From: Lachnospiraceae bacterium
GTDB taxonomy: Bacteria; Bacillota; Clostridia; Lachnospirales; Lachnospiraceae
Reading direction: 5' to 3'
NCBI GenBank assembly: GCA_910574185.1
Contig: CAJSZQ010000025.1
Span: 1 to 64,000, forward strand
Length of the DNA stretch: 64,000 bases
Every line of letters begins with the position of its first letter. The first letter of the stretch is position 1. Positions 35,480 through 43,598 of this stretch are shown here, one piece after another. Made by a program: the position numbers and the translations under genes. The notes below the pieces were generated by a model. The model worked only from the letters and a program-made list of their open reading frames with translations. It had not been told where the DNA came from and made no database searches.

Positions 35480-35584
35480 TTATACTTGACTGTTTTCAAT
35501 ATATTCATCTAATATCGGATTTCCTGTTGAAATCATTTTGTAATAATTTTTTGTAGCTTTTCTTGAATAGATATCGACCTTCAT
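35480..35584 (-). CDS. 34-aa peptide with TGNP-DE tail
   Basis: ATG 35584 follows GTGGAGGGATAAA, the ribosome site lying within the resolvase stop region one base upstream. The product begins MKVDIYSRKATKNYY and ends STGNPILDEYIENSQV. Start and end match the 148-aa protein at 34245-34691 (MKVYVKASRGN, LTGNPAVDEFYYNS), so this looks like an internally deleted paralogue. It may be a remnant or a real short peptide. Confidence 0.55.
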   Translation of the reverse strand: MKVDIYSRKATKNYYKMISTGNPILDEYIENSQV

Positions 35585-35585
35585 T

Positions 35586-36173
35586 TTATCCCTCCACAAT
35601 TTGTAAGTATTTATAAATGGTTGGATAAGAAAGAGAACAGAGCCTTGATAACTCTTTTTTATTTAACTCTCCCTTTTTGTATTTGGGATAATGCTTATAA
35701 AAAATGTTGGGGATATCATCAGCAGTAGTAGCAGGTCTGCCGATTTTCTTTCCTTTTGCCTTTGCGTTCTCCATTCCGCTTTTTACTCTTTGGCTTATCA
35801 TATTTCGTTCCAGTTCTGCAAACACGCCCATCATTTTCAGCATACCCTCTGTCATAGGGTCAAGTTCCTTTGTACAGTCAACAACAAAATTTCCAAGCAC
35901 TAATTTGATTTTTCTTTTCTTTGCAAATTCGATAATATCACAGAGCTGTTTTGTACTTCTTGTGATTCTGCTGACTTCGGTAGTGAGAATTATATCCCCC
36001 GTCTGAACAGCAGATAATAATTTTTGCAGTTCTGCCCTGTTGATTTTCGTACCGCTTTCGTATTCCAAATAGATTGTTGTGTCTGTTACGCCTTGCTGTT
36101 TCAGTTCCCGTACTTGTCTGTTGATGTCCTGTAATTGCTCATTAGTGGAACATCTTGCATATCCATAAATCAT
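35586..36173 (-). CDS. Small serine recombinase (resolvase/invertase family)
   Basis: A 195-aa Tn3-resolvase-type recombinase. The catalytic Ser is Ser9 in YARCSTNEQ; EVSRITRS and the ELERNMISQRVKSGME helix are conserved. A C-terminal helix-turn-helix (NKKELSRLCSLSYPTIYKYL) binds DNA. ATG 36173 follows GGAGAAAAGAA, better than the upstream start at 36215. The element therefore has two different serine recombinases. This one may resolve dimers, or invert or control local DNA; no obvious res site was identified. Confidence 0.9.
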   Translation of the reverse strand: MIYGYARCSTNEQLQDINRQVRELKQQGVTDTTIYLEYESGTKINRAELQKLLSAVQTGDIILTTEVSRITRSTKQLCDIIEFAKKRKIKLVLGNFVVDCTKELDPMTEGMLKMMGVFAELERNMISQRVKSGMENAKAKGKKIGRPATTADDIPNIFYKHYPKYKKGELNKKELSRLCSLSYPTIYKYLQIVEG

Positions 36174-36274
36174 TTCTTTTCTCCATTTCTCCAAGCGAAC
36201 ATATGTTCTATTCATATTGTAAGATATAAAAGAAAAGAAGTCAACTGTTTTGTTTATATTCTAATAAGAAAAAC

Positions 36275-36302
36275 CAACCGTAACAAAACGATATTACAGT
36301 TG
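36275..36302 (-). terminator. Terminator after the leucine-rich-repeat gene
   Basis: On the minus strand CAACTGTAA (36302-36294) pairs with TTACGGTTG (36283-36275), followed by GTTTTTC. It ends the glycosylase-LRR transcript. Confidence 0.7.
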
Positions 36303-36385
36303 ATTTTTCAAATATGTGATATAAATGAAAAGAGATGATTGTTTTTATATGGTGTCTGAACGAATTACTATCCATTAGTTGTATA

Positions 36386-38011
36386 TTATTTGATTACAAC
36401 TACAGTCTCGTCACACTCCAAATTTGTTAAATGTGGGTTCTTACTGACATCTAGTTTCTGAATTTTAGTATTATCACATTTTAAATCTTTTAAGGCATAA
36501 TTATTGCAGATATCCAGCTCTTCAATTTCGGTATTGCTACAGTACAATAGCTCTAAAGCAGAATTGTTACTGACATCCAATTCTTTAATTTCTGTATCTC
36601 TACAAGAGAGCTTTACTAAAGCAGAATTGTTACTGATATCCAGTTCTTTAATTTTTGTAGTGTAACAAGTCAACAACTCTAAATATGGATTGTTTCTGAC
36701 ATCCAATTCTTCTATGTCTGTTTCGTAACAACCTAATATTTTCAAAGCAACATTTTTACTAATATCCAGTTTTTGAATTTTTGTATTGTAACACACTAAT
36801 TCTATTAAATTAGAATTTTTGCTGACGCCTAACTTTTCAATTTCTGTGTTACTACAACTTAAATTCGTCAAACAAGAATTTTTGCTAATATCTAGTTCTT
36901 GGATTTTAGTATTATCACAACACAACTTTTCTAAGTTCGGATTTTTACTGACATCCAGTTCTCGGATTCTTGTATTAAGACACCACAACCTTTCTAAATT
37001 TAGGTTTTTACTAACATCCAGTTTTTGGATTTTTGTATTGTTACAGTATAACCATTCTAAACAAAAGTTTTCGTTGATATTTAATTCTTCTATTTCGGTC
37101 TTGAAACAACATAATTGTTCTAATTTAGAGTTCTTACTGACATCCAGTTTTTTTATTTTTGTATCACTACATTCTAATTCTGTTAAGCCAAAATTTTCAC
37201 TAACATCTAATTCTACAATTTTTGTCTTTCCGCAATACAGTCTTCTCAAAGCAGAATTCTTACTTACATCTAACTTAGAGATATTAGTATTTCTACACCT
37301 TAATACTTCTAAAGCAGAATTCTTACTTACATCTAACTCGGAAATATTAGTACCATCACAATTTAATCCCCTTAAATAAGAATTTTTACTGACATCTAGT
37401 TTTCGGATTTTTGTGCTGTAACATCCAAATATTTGTAAGGCTGGATTTTTGCTAACATCCAGTTCTCGAATTCTCGTTCTACTACATTTTAGAATAAACA
37501 AAGCAGAATTTTTGCTAGTATTCAGCTCTTCAATTTTTGTGCCGTCACAGTCTAAAAATAGTAAAGCGGAATTTCCACTAATATCTAGTTTTCTGATTTT
37601 TGTGTTACGACATATCAGAGTAACTAAAGCCGGATTTTTGCTGACATCCAATTCTTCAATCTCAGTGTCATCACAGTGTAACGCTTTTAAAACAAAATTA
37701 TTTTTGACATCCAGTTCTTTTATTTCTGTGTTAACACAATTTAGATGTTCTAAAGATACATTTTTACTGACATCCAGTTCTTTTACTTTTGTATTGCAAC
37801 AGTACAGATTCTTTAAATAAGAAAAGTACCCTATCCCTGTTAAATCCTTAACATCCTTTTCACTTAATGAAATCTCAACAACACTACAAATTTCATTTTC
37901 AGACAAGAATCCATCCTTGTCTATATCAAAATTTGTTTTGATATATTCTCTGAATACTTCATCAGGAAAATTCTCTGAATTAATCGCTATTCCTAATTGT
38001 TCATTTCCCAT
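36386..38011 (-). CDS. Cysteine-ladder leucine-rich-repeat protein, 541 aa
   Basis: After an N-terminal part with an EF-hand-like loop (DIDKDGFLSENE, about residues 29-40), the protein is 22 tandem 21-aa leucine-rich repeats of the form LDVSKNxxLxxLxCxxTxIxx. Each repeat has one Cys at the same position, the cysteine-ladder pattern described for Listeria internalin J. There is no signal peptide, transmembrane helix or cell-wall anchor, so unlike internalins it should be cytoplasmic. ATG 38011 follows GGAGGAATCCTTATA. It lies 92 bp downstream of the glycosylase-like gene on the same strand, and a recognition role paired with that protein is inference. Confidence 0.88.
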   Translation of the reverse strand: MGNEQLGIAINSENFPDEVFREYIKTNFDIDKDGFLSENEICSVVEISLSEKDVKDLTGIGYFSYLKNLYCCNTKVKELDVSKNVSLEHLNCVNTEIKELDVKNNFVLKALHCDDTEIEELDVSKNPALVTLICRNTKIRKLDISGNSALLFLDCDGTKIEELNTSKNSALFILKCSRTRIRELDVSKNPALQIFGCYSTKIRKLDVSKNSYLRGLNCDGTNISELDVSKNSALEVLRCRNTNISKLDVSKNSALRRLYCGKTKIVELDVSENFGLTELECSDTKIKKLDVSKNSKLEQLCCFKTEIEELNINENFCLEWLYCNNTKIQKLDVSKNLNLERLWCLNTRIRELDVSKNPNLEKLCCDNTKIQELDISKNSCLTNLSCSNTEIEKLGVSKNSNLIELVCYNTKIQKLDISKNVALKILGCYETDIEELDVRNNPYLELLTCYTTKIKELDISNNSALVKLSCRDTEIKELDVSNNSALELLYCSNTEIEELDICNNYALKDLKCDNTKIQKLDVSKNPHLTNLECDETVVVIK

Positions 38012-38103
38012 TATAAGGATTCCTCCAATCATAAAAAGTTTTCAATATTTCTACTGTGTGTTGTCGAGACTCCATCGTCTTGCATATTATTTCTGTGCTT
38101 GAC

Positions 38104-39675
38104 TTATGACATTTCTACAAGAGCATGAAAATTCCAGTCTAAAACATCTTTATAAATGCCATCTTTAATAGGTTTCTTCAACACATCTCGTACAGAGTTT
38201 TGAAACTCTGTATATTCTTCATATCCCCAATACATACAAGGCTGTGTTTCTTTCTGATGAAACCAGTCCATTTCATAGACAGCAGAATCTTCATGCTTTA
38301 ACGGGGCGCACTTTAACCCTAAACCATGATGATACACTTCTTTTCTTTGTGCAGTAGCCGTTTGCAATATCTCCCTAGCAACCGAAACATGGAAATACTT
38401 TCTTGCCTTCGCAACAGGTAGTATGCTAACTGGCAATGACGATTCTACAAGAATCAGATTAATCAGTGTTTCATTCAGCCAACGCTGTGCAATTCCATAC
38501 TTTAACTGACACTTTGAACTAAACATATGAATGATTTCTTCGCAGATTGCATGATGGCTTTCATCAAACACTTTTTGGTCTATTGATTCCAGTAATTCGG
38601 GAATTCTGTCTATAAGAAACGTACCTACTTCACGCTTTATATACACTCCATCCTCTGCTGATATTGAATAGTCATGAAGAATCTGACTACATAAGGAAGA
38701 ATAGATAGTATCTGATGCCTTACAGATGATTCTTGAAACATCATCATATTCTTTTATTTTGAAATACGAATTTAATACTAACTTATTTTTTATTATAGCT
38801 ACAACATCTTCTTTATGCTTTCTGCATTGCCCTACTGCAACACATATATCACATTTAGGATTTTTTGATGTACAGATTTCTCCGTATCCGTCAGAGCAGT
38901 ATGACCATAAAATATAATCTGTTTCTGCTGCTGATTTTCTTGCTGCTTTAGCAATTTTAAATATAATATCAATAGCCTTGTATTCAGAGACTTCTTTACT
39001 TGTTGAGAATCCCAGTATTTCACTTCCTAAGATTCTGCAAATATGCGTATCCGGTTTAGGAAGGTCAAATCCCACATTCCGTAAATATTCGCATACTAAA
39101 GGAACTCCCATCTGTTCCATCTTGTCATTACTTTCAGTGTCTGAAAGAGTTTTTACAAGAAGTTTAACCGGAGCAATAAGATGTCTGTCAATTCCTGTTT
39201 GAACATATTTCTGATAGTATTTATCCACTGTTCCGTATTCTTCTTCCATCTTCAATAATTTTGGAATGTTAGCAGAAATTAATTTTTCAATAGGAGCTGT
39301 TCCGAACCGAGGCGCTAAATGGAGTTCCTGTAATTCCTCAAACAACTGTTGCGGTGAACACTCCAAAAGTTCTGTAGGATTATAATCATGGAAAATTGTA
39401 TCAACACATGAAATACATCCTGTTTGAATATCCATTTCTCCCGCATACTTAGCCCACCCCTGACCTCCGCTTAATAAGGAGTATACCATAGCGCGAATGT
39501 GGTCGCTTACAGTAAACACACCGCCACCCTCACGTTTATCAATCTGTCGCTTGATATATGTATTCTCCCATAATTTTTCTTCTTGAACTTTACCGTCCTT
39601 TTTTAGTAATTCAGTCTGCAATTGCTTATCCATCTGTTCAATCATTTTATAAATGTTCTCTGAACTATGTTTCAT
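38104..39675 (-). CDS. HhH-GPD DNA glycosylase-like protein with unknown C-terminal domain
   Basis: A 523-aa protein. Residues about 55-290 resemble endonuclease III/MutY-type glycosylases: the PDTHICRIL segment holds the conserved Asp (Asp209), and Cys268-x6-Cys275-x2-Cys278-x5-Cys284 is exactly the [4Fe-4S] loop of that family. The usual LPGVGxKTA hairpin is altered to LRNVGFDLPKP, so base-excision chemistry may be modified. Residues 290-523 match nothing I know. AAAGGGGATATT precedes the ATG and a strong promoter lies at 39723-39751. It leads the two-gene unit with the LRR protein and is divergent from the XRE regulator. Confidence 0.8.
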   Translation of the reverse strand: MKHSSENIYKMIEQMDKQLQTELLKKDGKVQEEKLWENTYIKRQIDKREGGGVFTVSDHIRAMVYSLLSGGQGWAKYAGEMDIQTGCISCVDTIFHDYNPTELLECSPQQLFEELQELHLAPRFGTAPIEKLISANIPKLLKMEEEYGTVDKYYQKYVQTGIDRHLIAPVKLLVKTLSDTESNDKMEQMGVPLVCEYLRNVGFDLPKPDTHICRILGSEILGFSTSKEVSEYKAIDIIFKIAKAARKSAAETDYILWSYCSDGYGEICTSKNPKCDICVAVGQCRKHKEDVVAIIKNKLVLNSYFKIKEYDDVSRIICKASDTIYSSLCSQILHDYSISAEDGVYIKREVGTFLIDRIPELLESIDQKVFDESHHAICEEIIHMFSSKCQLKYGIAQRWLNETLINLILVESSLPVSILPVAKARKYFHVSVAREILQTATAQRKEVYHHGLGLKCAPLKHEDSAVYEMDWFHQKETQPCMYWGYEEYTEFQNSVRDVLKKPIKDGIYKDVLDWNFHALVEMS

Positions 39676-39722
39676 TTTTAATATCCCCTTTCTTCTGTAT
39701 TTTTCGTCAAAATGTGATATTT

Positions 39723-39751
39723 ATTATACAACTCATATTGTAGTCCGTCAA
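39723..39751 (-). promoter_or_regulatory. Promoter of the glycosylase-LRR operon
   Basis: On the minus strand TTGACG (39751-39746) and TATAAT (39728-39723) are 17 bp apart. The divergent XRE gene starts at 39823, so its product may control this promoter. Confidence 0.8.
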
Positions 39752-39822
39752 CTCTTATCGAGTATCGCTGAGAAATCATACACTTTTTCGCTTAGTATTA
39801 AGTGGAACAGGAGGTACATAAG

Positions 39823-40167
39823 ATGAATTTTGGTGATAATCTACGCACTTTGCTAGAAGAACGGAATATGACACAGAAAGAGTTAGCCTTTCACTTAAAC
39901 ATAGCACCATCCACATTAGGCAGTTATGTCCAAAACACTCGTGAACCAGATTTTGCCACCTTAAAATCACTGGCTAAATATTTTGACGTATCTATTGACT
40001 ATCTGTTAAATTATTCTTTAGATAAAAAAGCTACCCTTCAGGAAAATGAGATGTTGCGTATCTTTCGCTCATTAACCGAAGAACAACAATTTATTTGCAT
40101 TGAACAATGTAAGGTCTTTATTCGGATGAATCATAAGGAAAAAGAAAGTCTGAGAAAATCATCATAG
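39823..40167 (+). CDS. XRE-family helix-turn-helix regulator
   Basis: A 114-aa Cro/CI-type regulator. The helix-turn-helix is NMTQKELAFHLNIAPSTLGSY (split, about residues 14-34), followed by the usual SLAKYFDVSIDYLL. ATG 39823 follows GGAGGTACATAAG. It is the only such regulator in the element and faces the glycosylase-LRR operon across a 147-bp shared promoter region. It may control that operon, the element, or both. Confidence 0.9.
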   Translation: MNFGDNLRTLLEERNMTQKELAFHLNIAPSTLGSYVQNTREPDFATLKSLAKYFDVSIDYLLNYSLDKKATLQENEMLRIFRSLTEEQQFICIEQCKVFIRMNHKEKESLRKSS

Positions 40168-40611
40168 TAGATTTCGGGAAATATTCTTAAAATACCTTTT
40201 ATATCTGTGAAAGAAAGAAGGTGGTCGGTATGTAGAAGGAAATAGCAGTCAAAAGTTGCCGACTATCACTATGAGTATTTCTAAAAACAAGATTGGAATT
40301 TATATATAAATTTACTCATATCCATAAAATTAACGCAAGGTCTGTTTTGAAACTGTCAGACTGCCTTGCAAACAATGTTCATCTAACCTAGATGGTTAAT
40401 CTTATGGTTATGTGGTATAAGTTACCAGGATAAAGAAAAAATTGCTTAAAAAGGCGAATACACCATATAGACAGGGAAACAGCTATGACCGAAGAATAAA
40501 CATATAGAATAAAAAGAGAAACCCTTCAACATGTCTGTGGTTTCTCTTCGTAAAAAAGCATATGATATAGAAAGTGACAGCCAGTGACGGAGAATTTATA
40601 AAATTATATAA
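40168..40611. other. 444-bp intergenic region in the element
   Basis: No gene longer than a few codons is seen. It holds an imperfect stem GCAAGG/CCTTGC (about 40335-40372) and a terminator for the primase gene at its right side. The position between the regulator and the replication gene would suit a replication origin, but no iterons were found. Confidence 0.4.
40514..40548 (-). terminator. Terminator after the primase-helicase gene
   Basis: AAGAGAAACC (40514-40523) pairs with GGTTTCTCTT (40539-40548). On the minus strand the stem is followed by TTTTTATT. Confidence 0.75.
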
Positions 40612-42909
40612 TTAGAACACAACATCTTCTTCTGAAAAGTTTTCAAATTCCTCGTCACTCACCGTCACTGATGATTGAAAATATTCAAACGGTAATAACT
40701 TAAGCCCATAAATGAACTTGCCTTTGTTCGTCTTTTTTGTCCGAAATCCGGCATTTTGTATCGCTCTGTTAAATATTGCGTTACTTTTAACCGGTTGACC
40801 TGTCTCACCACAGTAATTTCGGTAATCACTATATAATTTCCCTGATTGTTGGGTAAACTCCTTCCCTGTCTCACAACGCTCGGAAAGATAGTTATGAAAC
40901 CAGTCATTTTCATTTCTATAGTTCTCAATAGCCTGCCGAACGCATTGGGGCTGAGTTAGATTATAATTTGCATTTATAAACTTTTCAGCGCCTTCAATAA
41001 TCCATGATAAAACTGCTTCACCTGCATTTTCAAATAAGTAATCGGCATAATTTTTAATTTCGGAACTATTTTCAATCACTGCATGAAAAGGTATAATGAT
41101 TATTCTGCGCCATGTTCCATGATCTGACGTATAGACACGCGGAAGATGGTTTGTACAGAGAATCAACGTATGAGTCGGCTTAAAATCAAAGGGTGCTTTA
41201 TATTTCTTCTCGGCATAGATTCGGTCAGTTGAACATAATTTTTTCATGATTGCCGTATTTAAACTTGTATCATCTTCTAATTCTGAAGAAACAACAAACC
41301 TTTTTCCACACAATTCCGCATATTCAGGACTTTTATTCTTACGGCACTCGGCTGTCAATGTTTCAGCCGAAAGACTGCCGGAATAATCACCTAATACCTG
41401 TGTTAATAAGTTAAAAAATGTACTTTTTCCATTCTTACCAGTACCATAGGCAATAATCAGATTTTCACAAAACACCTTCCCGACAGCACACATACCAACA
41501 ACCAACTGTAGATATTCCTGTAGTTCATTATCTTCACAGGTTATCTTTTTCAAGAAATCCATGAACATATCTTTTCCTTTATCTGACGGACTGACAGCAG
41601 TAATTTTTGTACAATAATCTTTTGGATTGTGTGACCGTACTTTTTTGCTTTTCAAATCTATCGTACCAGCGGGTGTATTTAATAGGAAACCATCTGTATC
41701 CAACTCGTCTGTAGTAATCTCTATTGAGGGCTGTATTTCCTTAAGCGTAGCAGAGATTCTCCGCGAATCCCGGCTTTTCAATATAAATCTGCGGTATTGC
41801 TTCATATCTTTTTCTGCATTGTCTGTCTCTTTTCTTGCAGATGAATCGTTATTCAAAGCGGCATTATTTTCGTCATTCTGTATCTTTCTTAACCGTAATG
41901 TCACTTCTTTTAACTGCCGTTCTGTTAGTTCCTGTGCGAATCTCTGGGCTTTTAATGTACCCTCTTTCCATACCTTTCCTGTATAAAATAAGAATCCTGC
42001 TGCAAAAGAATAACGAAGTTTTTCCCCATATTCTTTAAAAAACACCTTAGCTTGTCCAAGGTCTGTAAAATCAGCGGGTCTAAGGCTCGGAATAACCGCC
42101 GTCTTTTGATATTGTTTGGGTGGTATATAATCGGGACGGTTTCGGATATGTTCCTTATAATATTTCTGTGCGCTTTTCCATATACTATCAAGTTCTTTCT
42201 GTTCTAACGGCGGTTCGCATTTCTTTGATTCCTCTATAAAAGATTGATAAGCGGTATCACACTCACCTTGACGGGTCAGAATACGGCAGGCAAATCTATG
42301 TAATGAAGTATTCCTCTGCCCCTGTGGGATGACATCAACGTTTTTCGTTGGCAAAGTAACCGATAATTTTTCTTCTGCCCTGCAAATTGACCGTTTATCC
42401 ATAAAATCAGTCAACGTGATGTTACCGTCAAAATACTCAATCTGCGGATTATCTACCCCGAAGAAAAAACGGGCGGTATCTTTTGCATTTGAATCAAATG
42501 CCGGAAAATAATTGCATACATCATTTTTAAGGGTTTCATATTCCTTAGTGTCACTGATAATTTTATGCGGAAAATAAACATGAAATTTCGGACGTGGTTT
42601 CTTTCCGTCTTTGGATTTCATATGGTTTCTTGAATATACAATGAAAAAACGCACATTTTTGAAAGCCTTTTTTATATCAACCGGAGTTATCCATTTACTT
42701 TCGTCGTCTGAATCTGTGTTATCAATATCTAACATTGTGCAGTCCGTCTGAATAAAATTATCCTTTTTACGCCAGTTATCCTTATACTGGGCGCACACAT
42801 GGTCATGTGATACGACTTCCTTCAAATCATCAACAGAAGATATTTTTTTACAACAGGGATATAATGTATTGCTTGCTTTTTCGCGGACAGTATTATAATA
42901 TAAATTCAT
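40612..42909 (-). CDS. P4-family primase-helicase
   Basis: A 765-aa replication protein. The N-terminal third looks like an archaeo-eukaryotic-type primase: LDIDNTDSDDE (Asp61, Asp63) and KFHVYFPHK. The C-terminal half is the D5/P4 superfamily 3 helicase, with Walker A GTGKNGKST (489-497), SSELEDDTSLN and the CTNHLP motif. AGGAGAAAAGCT precedes the ATG. Such proteins start replication of phages, satellites and plasmids. Its presence in a sigK element means the excised circle might replicate. It is the gene nearest the sigK 5' side. Confidence 0.92.
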   Translation of the reverse strand: MNLYYNTVREKASNTLYPCCKKISSVDDLKEVVSHDHVCAQYKDNWRKKDNFIQTDCTMLDIDNTDSDDESKWITPVDIKKAFKNVRFFIVYSRNHMKSKDGKKPRPKFHVYFPHKIISDTKEYETLKNDVCNYFPAFDSNAKDTARFFFGVDNPQIEYFDGNITLTDFMDKRSICRAEEKLSVTLPTKNVDVIPQGQRNTSLHRFACRILTRQGECDTAYQSFIEESKKCEPPLEQKELDSIWKSAQKYYKEHIRNRPDYIPPKQYQKTAVIPSLRPADFTDLGQAKVFFKEYGEKLRYSFAAGFLFYTGKVWKEGTLKAQRFAQELTERQLKEVTLRLRKIQNDENNAALNNDSSARKETDNAEKDMKQYRRFILKSRDSRRISATLKEIQPSIEITTDELDTDGFLLNTPAGTIDLKSKKVRSHNPKDYCTKITAVSPSDKGKDMFMDFLKKITCEDNELQEYLQLVVGMCAVGKVFCENLIIAYGTGKNGKSTFFNLLTQVLGDYSGSLSAETLTAECRKNKSPEYAELCGKRFVVSSELEDDTSLNTAIMKKLCSTDRIYAEKKYKAPFDFKPTHTLILCTNHLPRVYTSDHGTWRRIIIIPFHAVIENSSEIKNYADYLFENAGEAVLSWIIEGAEKFINANYNLTQPQCVRQAIENYRNENDWFHNYLSERCETGKEFTQQSGKLYSDYRNYCGETGQPVKSNAIFNRAIQNAGFRTKKTNKGKFIYGLKLLPFEYFQSSVTVSDEEFENFSEEDVVF

Positions 42910-42923
42910 AGCTTTTCTCCTAT

Positions 42924-42955
42924 TATAAATCAGAACAAATATAAATCAGAACAAA
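42924..42955. repeat. Perfect 16-bp tandem duplication beside attR
   Basis: TATAAATCAGAACAAA occurs twice head to tail (42924-42939, 42940-42955), in the primase leader and about 70 bp from the right attachment arm. It may be a protein-binding site or part of the promoter region. Confidence 0.8.
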
Positions 42956-42977
42956 TGCTTGTCCTATTCTTGGTTAA

Positions 42978-43598
42978 CTAAAAAGTGAATAGTCGCTGTT
43001 TCTTCCATTTATAATAAGCAATTTTATATACATAAGATCTGGATATTCCCAATTGTTCTGCGATTTCACGCTGGGTGTATTCCTCTTCGTTGTACAAACC
43101 ATAGCGCATTTTTAACACAACCCGTTCTCTGGGAGATAGTGTGGATTCTAGCTTAGAATACAGAAGCCGGATATCATCTTTCAAGGTAACTTTTTGGTGT
43201 GCGTCGTCCATATCGGTTTCAATGATATCAAATATCTGAATTTCATTGCCTTCTCTGTCTGTTCCGATGGGCTCATATAGAGAAATGTCCCGAGAGGTTT
43301 TCTTTTTAGCGCGAAGATGCATCAGAATTTCGTTTTCAATACATCTGGCTGCGTAGGTTCCTAGGCGAACGCATTTATCAGGGTTGAAGGTAACGACAGA
43401 TTTGATTAACCCAATCGTGCCAATGGACAGAAGATCTTCTACATCCTCGTCCATGGATTGATATTTTTTTACAATATGAGCTACCAGCCGGAGATTGTGC
43501 TCAATCAGGATGTGCTTTGCTTCAAGATCTCCTTCCGTATATTTTTGCAGATAATATTGTTCTTCGGCAGCGGTAAGTGGTGAAGGAAAGGATTTCAA
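42978..43598 (-). CDS. sigK: sigK 5' part (sporulation sigma factor, interrupted)
   Basis: Sigma-K 5' segment. Regions 2 to 4.2 are clear: LIEHNLRLVAHIVKKY, DLLSIGTIGLIKSV, TYAARCIENEILMHLRAKKKTS (split at residues) and TQREIAEQLGISRSYV. After SYV (codon ending 43029) the frame leaves sigma sequence and runs into 15-16 element-encoded residues to a stop at 42978. The true tail is at 30318-30371. TTG 43598 follows AGAGGTG by six bases and is preferred over GTG 43607. An in-frame TAA lies five codons upstream of that GTG, so no pro-sequence is encoded, as in C. difficile. The rejoined protein would be 205 aa. Confidence 0.92.
   Translation of the reverse strand: MKSFPSPLTAAEEQYYLQKYTEGDLEAKHILIEHNLRLVAHIVKKYQSMDEDVEDLLSIGTIGLIKSVVTFNPDKCVRLGTYAARCIENEILMHLRAKKKTSRDISLYEPIGTDREGNEIQIFDIIETDMDDAHQKVTLKDDIRLLYSKLESTLSPRERVVLKMRYGLYNEEEYTQREIAEQLGISRSYVYKIAYYKWKKQRLFTF
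43008..43034. other. Right attachment site of the sigK element (attR)
   Basis: The element-side arm TTTATAATAAGC (43008-43019) is the inverted copy of the arm at 30379-30390. Eight bases separate it from the core ATACATA (43028-43034). The core lies over the Tyr-Val codons of ISRSYV. Confidence 0.85.

Larger units (their letters stand above)
30365..43034. mobile_element. Skin-like sigK intervening element, about 12.7 kb
   Basis: The element lies between direct 7-bp words ATACATA at 30365-30371 and 43028-43034. It splits sigK in the region 4.2 helix-turn-helix, the place where such elements insert. Contents: a large serine recombinase next to one end, a possible directionality factor, a DUF6076 protein, a six-gene minus-strand cluster led by a small resolvase, a leucine-rich-repeat protein, a glycosylase-like fusion, an XRE regulator and a P4-type primase-helicase. 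It is visibly more AT-rich than the flanks. No capsid, tail, conjugation or lysis genes are seen. Excision would leave a 12,663-bp circle and an intact sigK. Confidence 0.93.

Noticed and set aside
36819..37379. Long plus-strand frames within the leucine-rich-repeat gene
   Set aside because: They are antisense reflections of the repeated codons and have no ribosome sites.
36386..38011. Regularly spaced repeats suggesting a CRISPR array
   Set aside because: The 63-bp period is an in-frame leucine-rich-repeat coding region with diverged copies, not identical repeats with unique spacers.
40471..40490. ACAGGGAAACAGCTATGACC resembles the M13 reverse primer site of cloning vectors
   Set aside because: It has an extra G compared with the vector sequence, and the flanks continue as normal element DNA with no lacZ or polylinker. 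Chance similarity is the simplest reading.
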